From Pseudomonadota bacterium (GTDB taxonomy: Bacteria > Desulfobacterota > BSN033 > G020346125): a stretch of 8,486 nt of DNA. This document shows positions 6,174 to 8,486 of the stretch, piece by piece. The translations under genes and the position numbers were made by a program. Positions within the stretch are counted from its first letter, which is position 1. Each line of letters begins with the position of its first letter. The stretch spans positions 1 to 8,486 of the forward strand of contig DAOVIU010000033.1 of NCBI GenBank assembly GCA_030673585.1, given 5' to 3'. A model generated the notes under the pieces. That model was not told where the DNA came from. It made no database searches and saw nothing but the letters and a program-made list of their open reading frames with translations.

Positions 6174-7904
6174 ATGGAGGGTTTCTTCAGGAGGCTTCTG
6201 CGCGTTGATTTGAGCAACCAGTCCTGGGCATGGGAGACGATCCCGGGGGACCTCATAGAGGATTACCTGGGGGGAAAGGGCATGGGAACTCTTCTCCTTA
6301 CCCGGGAAGCATCTCCCGGGGTTACCTATCGTGACCCCCAGAACCCCGTCATCTTCTCCAACGGGTGCTTCGCCGACCTCCCGATTTACGGTTCCAGCCG
6401 CTACGGAATCTTTACCAAATCGGCGCAGACGGGTGGATATCTTGAATGTTACGGGGGTGGCAAGACAGCGGTTCTCCTTTCTCGCACGGGGAACGACGCC
6501 ATCATCATAAAGGGCAGATCCTCTCATCCGGTTTTCCTTGAAATCTCCCATGAGGGGGTTTTGTTTCGAGATGGATCGCCCATCTGGGGCCTCCCCACGG
6601 ATCAAAGCCTGAAGACGATACTCAAGGAAGGAGAAGAACCACGGGCCACTGCCCTTGTTATCGGTCCTGCGGGGGAAGCGGAAGTGAAATTTTCCATGGT
6701 AATCAACGAGGGAGGACGCTCCTTTGGGCGGGGAGGCCTTGGGGCCGTCTGGGGTTCAAAGATGCTGAAGGGCGTGGTCTTCCATGGAACGAAGCGTCGG
6801 AAGGCCGCGGATCTTTCGTCGTTGAAGACCCTTTACGAACACATGCGAAAGGAGGGACAAGGGAGGGAATTAACGCGCATGTTCCGTACCTATGGTTCGC
6901 CCATGATGGTGGGAATCATAAACACCATGAGGGCATTTCCCACCCGGTATTGGGAAGAGGGGGCCGTTGAAGGGTGGGAGCGTCTCACAGGAGAACACCT
7001 CAAGAAGACTTGTCAGCTGAGGTCTACGGCCTGTCCCCACTGCTTTCTGGCATGCGGAAAGCGGACGAGGGTGAAGCGAGGTCCCTACAAGGGCCTTACG
7101 ATATCGGGCCCAGATTATCAGACTGTGGCGGCTTTCGGAGGGCTCTGCCTTATCAATTCCCTGGAAGAGATTATCAAGGTGAATGACGTGTGCAATCGAC
7201 TGGGACTGGACACGGTGAGCGCTGGGAATGTGGTCGCCTTCGCCATGAAAGCCTCCCAGGACGGAAGGCTGAATCTCAATCTTCGTTTCGGCGATACGAA
7301 ACGCACTGAGGAGTTGCTCCATAAAATAGCTTACCGCGACGGCTTGGGCGGGATCCTGGCGGAGGGAATCAGGGAAGCTTCCCGTACCCTTGGACTGGAG
7401 GATCTCGCCATCCACGTAAAAGGCTTGGAACTTCCGGGATTTGACCCTCGATCCTTGAAGGGAATGGGTTTGGCATATGCGATCTCACAGCGGGGAGCCA
7501 CCCACCTTCAGAGCCTCTTCTACCTCGACGAGATCAAAAAGGAGCCCAAAACGGGGGGGGATGCCCGGGAGCGGGTTCGCGCCCTCGTGGAAGCAGAGGA
7601 CCGAATGACCCTCTTTGATATGCTGCTCATCTGCAAATTCTATGGTAGTTATCTCCGATGGACCGATATTATCGATCTCATTGAGGCGGTGACGGGAAGA
7701 CGGTTCCGTGAGGAGGAACTGCTTGAGCGGGCCTCTAAGGTCCTGAACCTATCCATGGCCTTTAACAGGCAGGAGGGAATCTCCGTTGAAGAGGACACGC
7801 TACCGGTGAAATTCTTGGAAAGGGGCGGGCGGAATGGCACCTGCCTGCCCCCCGAGGAATTGGAGATCATGGTAGCGGAATACCATCGGTTGCGTGGATG
7901 GTGA
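6174..7904 (+). CDS. Aldehyde:ferredoxin oxidoreductase family (W/Mo-bis-pterin) enzyme
   Basis: Members of this family hold a tungsten (or molybdenum) bis-pterin cofactor and one [4Fe-4S] cluster; typical members oxidise aldehydes to acids and reduce ferredoxin in the cytoplasm. The 576-residue product opens with the standard N-terminal domain (RLLRVDLSNQSW, LGGKGMGTLLL). Cluster ligands are visible as CPHCFLAC (Cys287, Cys290, Cys294), with the fourth Cys487 in DMLLICKF. The pterin-binding GLD motif is NRLGLD (341-346), and the conserved active-site His appears as His444 in GATHL. The usual GPEYET motif reads GPDYQT (312-317), and the DxxGLC motif reads DMLLIC. The protein ends at LRGW, where relatives usually continue about 15-20 residues. 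The ribosome site is weak (GAGAG repeats, 6156-6169). No ferredoxin, flavoprotein or cofactor-synthesis gene adjoins it, so the substrate is unknown. A benzoyl-CoA-reductase BamB-like role cannot be excluded but has no contextual support. Confidence 0.92.
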   Translation: MEGFFRRLLRVDLSNQSWAWETIPGDLIEDYLGGKGMGTLLLTREASPGVTYRDPQNPVIFSNGCFADLPIYGSSRYGIFTKSAQTGGYLECYGGGKTAVLLSRTGNDAIIIKGRSSHPVFLEISHEGVLFRDGSPIWGLPTDQSLKTILKEGEEPRATALVIGPAGEAEVKFSMVINEGGRSFGRGGLGAVWGSKMLKGVVFHGTKRRKAADLSSLKTLYEHMRKEGQGRELTRMFRTYGSPMMVGIINTMRAFPTRYWEEGAVEGWERLTGEHLKKTCQLRSTACPHCFLACGKRTRVKRGPYKGLTISGPDYQTVAAFGGLCLINSLEEIIKVNDVCNRLGLDTVSAGNVVAFAMKASQDGRLNLNLRFGDTKRTEELLHKIAYRDGLGGILAEGIREASRTLGLEDLAIHVKGLELPGFDPRSLKGMGLAYAISQRGATHLQSLFYLDEIKKEPKTGGDARERVRALVEAEDRMTLFDMLLICKFYGSYLRWTDIIDLIEAVTGRRFREEELLERASKVLNLSMAFNRQEGISVEEDTLPVKFLERGGRNGTCLPPEELEIMVAEYHRLRGW

Positions 7905-7907
7905 GGA

Positions 7908-7930
7908 CAAACCGAATACCTTACGGTTCG
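7908..7930. terminator. Weak hairpin between convergent genes
   Basis: AACCG (7910-7914) pairs with CGGTT (7924-7928) around a 9-base loop. One more pair forms beyond a mismatch (7908/7930). It lies in the 45-base gap between the convergent AOR and recJ ends. On the plus strand TTTT occurs only at 7947-7950, too far away; on the minus strand the stem ends in GGTTTGT. It could serve both genes weakly. Confidence 0.3.
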
Positions 7931-7949
7931 TCGGGGGGCTGATCCGGTT

Positions 7950-8486
7950 TTAGGAGATGAGGATATCCCTCAGTTCCAGTTGAACCGTTCTTACCCCCTG
8001 CCACTCATTGATCTGGGGAGTGAAGGCGATTTTCACCCGGTCCGATTTTAAGGGGTAGAGGTCGCCCATGTTGAACCCTATGGCATCGTAAATGCCATTC
8101 TCCTCCACCTTCAGCTTCAAATTGTTTTTCCCTACTATCCTGGAATCCACTACCATCAATTCCCCGGAGCAAAATACTGGCTTGGGGTTGGAAGCGCCAA
8201 AGGGGGCGAGTAATGAGAGTTCTTCTATGAGCCCCATTTCGATGATCGGCAAGGGAACCTCCGCGTCGATTCGCATCGTTGGAATGAAATCGCTGGGACC
8301 GCAGCCTTGCGATACCAGCTCTTCGAATTGATTCCTAAATTCCTCGATCTTCTCCCTTTCGATGGTAAGGCCGATTGCAGACCGGTGGCCTCCAAAGCCC
8401 GAGAGCATGGGGCTGCACCCCTTTATCCCCTCATAGAGATCGAACCCCTCGATGCTCCTTCCCGAGCCCTTTCCCCGATCCCCGTC
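7950..8486 (-). CDS. recJ: Single-stranded-DNA exonuclease RecJ, C-terminal part (cut by window edge)
   Basis: RecJ is a 5'-3' single-stranded DNA exonuclease used in recombination and mismatch/base-excision repair. The frame stays open to the right edge, so the start and the catalytic DHH domain lie outside; 178 C-terminal residues are visible, ending in TAA at 7950-7952. The visible part starts with the GKGSGRSIEGFDLYEGI segment (about 8420-8474) and then GFGGHRSAIGL (about 8370-8402), which belong to the DHHA1 domain with its GGH motif typical of RecJ. The final part, from about VPLPIIEMGLIEELSLLAPFG through RVKIAFTPQINEWQGVRTVQLELRDI, matches the C-terminal OB-type domain of RecJ. An in-frame ATG at 8406-8408 is internal, not a start. 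It converges on the AOR gene with a 45-base gap and has no evident functional link to it. Confidence 0.95.
   Translation of the reverse strand, partial: DGDRGKGSGRSIEGFDLYEGIKGCSPMLSGFGGHRSAIGLTIEREKIEEFRNQFEELVSQGCGPSDFIPTMRIDAEVPLPIIEMGLIEELSLLAPFGASNPKPVFCSGELMVVDSRIVGKNNLKLKVEENGIYDAIGFNMGDLYPLKSDRVKIAFTPQINEWQGVRTVQLELRDILIS

Overview
The window looks like a bacterial chromosome segment from a Desulfobacterota-type (deltaproteobacterial) anaerobe, probably from an environmental or metagenome-assembled genome. This is inferred from the style of the type IV pilus proteins, the aldehyde:ferredoxin oxidoreductase (AOR) family enzyme and the RecJ tail. No rRNA or other phylogenetic marker is present, so the placement is tentative.

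Region 1 (2-5444, + strand) is a compact type IVa pilus operon in the classical order pilM-pilN-pilO-pilP-pilQ. pilM is cut by the left edge. Genes overlap by 4 bases (pilM/pilN and pilP/pilQ) or are separated by 4-11 bases, so they are probably co-transcribed and translationally coupled. The products form one trans-envelope machine: cytoplasmic actin-like PilM binds the N-terminus of inner-membrane PilN, PilN pairs with PilO, lipoprotein PilP links PilNO to the periplasmic part of the secretin, and PilQ is the outer-membrane pore. Several departures from the family pattern are visible: a predicted lipobox on PilQ itself, three AMIN domains plus a charged linker of about 100 residues in PilQ, a low-complexity insert in PilO, and INLLM instead of INLLP in PilN.

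Region 2 (5445-6173) is about 730 bases with no credible gene. Its first half is GC-rich and holds several small stem-loops, including a larger one at 5769-5810. Its second half is strongly AT-rich and holds a palindromic element (5927-6047) with perfect 17-base inverted ends and repeated TTCGGATTT units, resembling a dispersed non-coding repeat.

Region 3 (6174-7904, + strand) is a stand-alone gene for a tungsten/molybdenum AOR family enzyme. All four iron-sulfur cysteines are present, but the C-terminus is short and the GPEYET-type motif is altered. No partner electron-transfer gene is visible.

Region 4 (7950-8486, - strand) is the C-terminal part of recJ, convergent with the AOR gene and cut by the right edge. 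I found no CRISPR array, insertion sequence, tRNA or rRNA, and no clearly undescribed system. The most unusual items are the predicted PilQ lipoprotein signal and the intergenic palindromic element.
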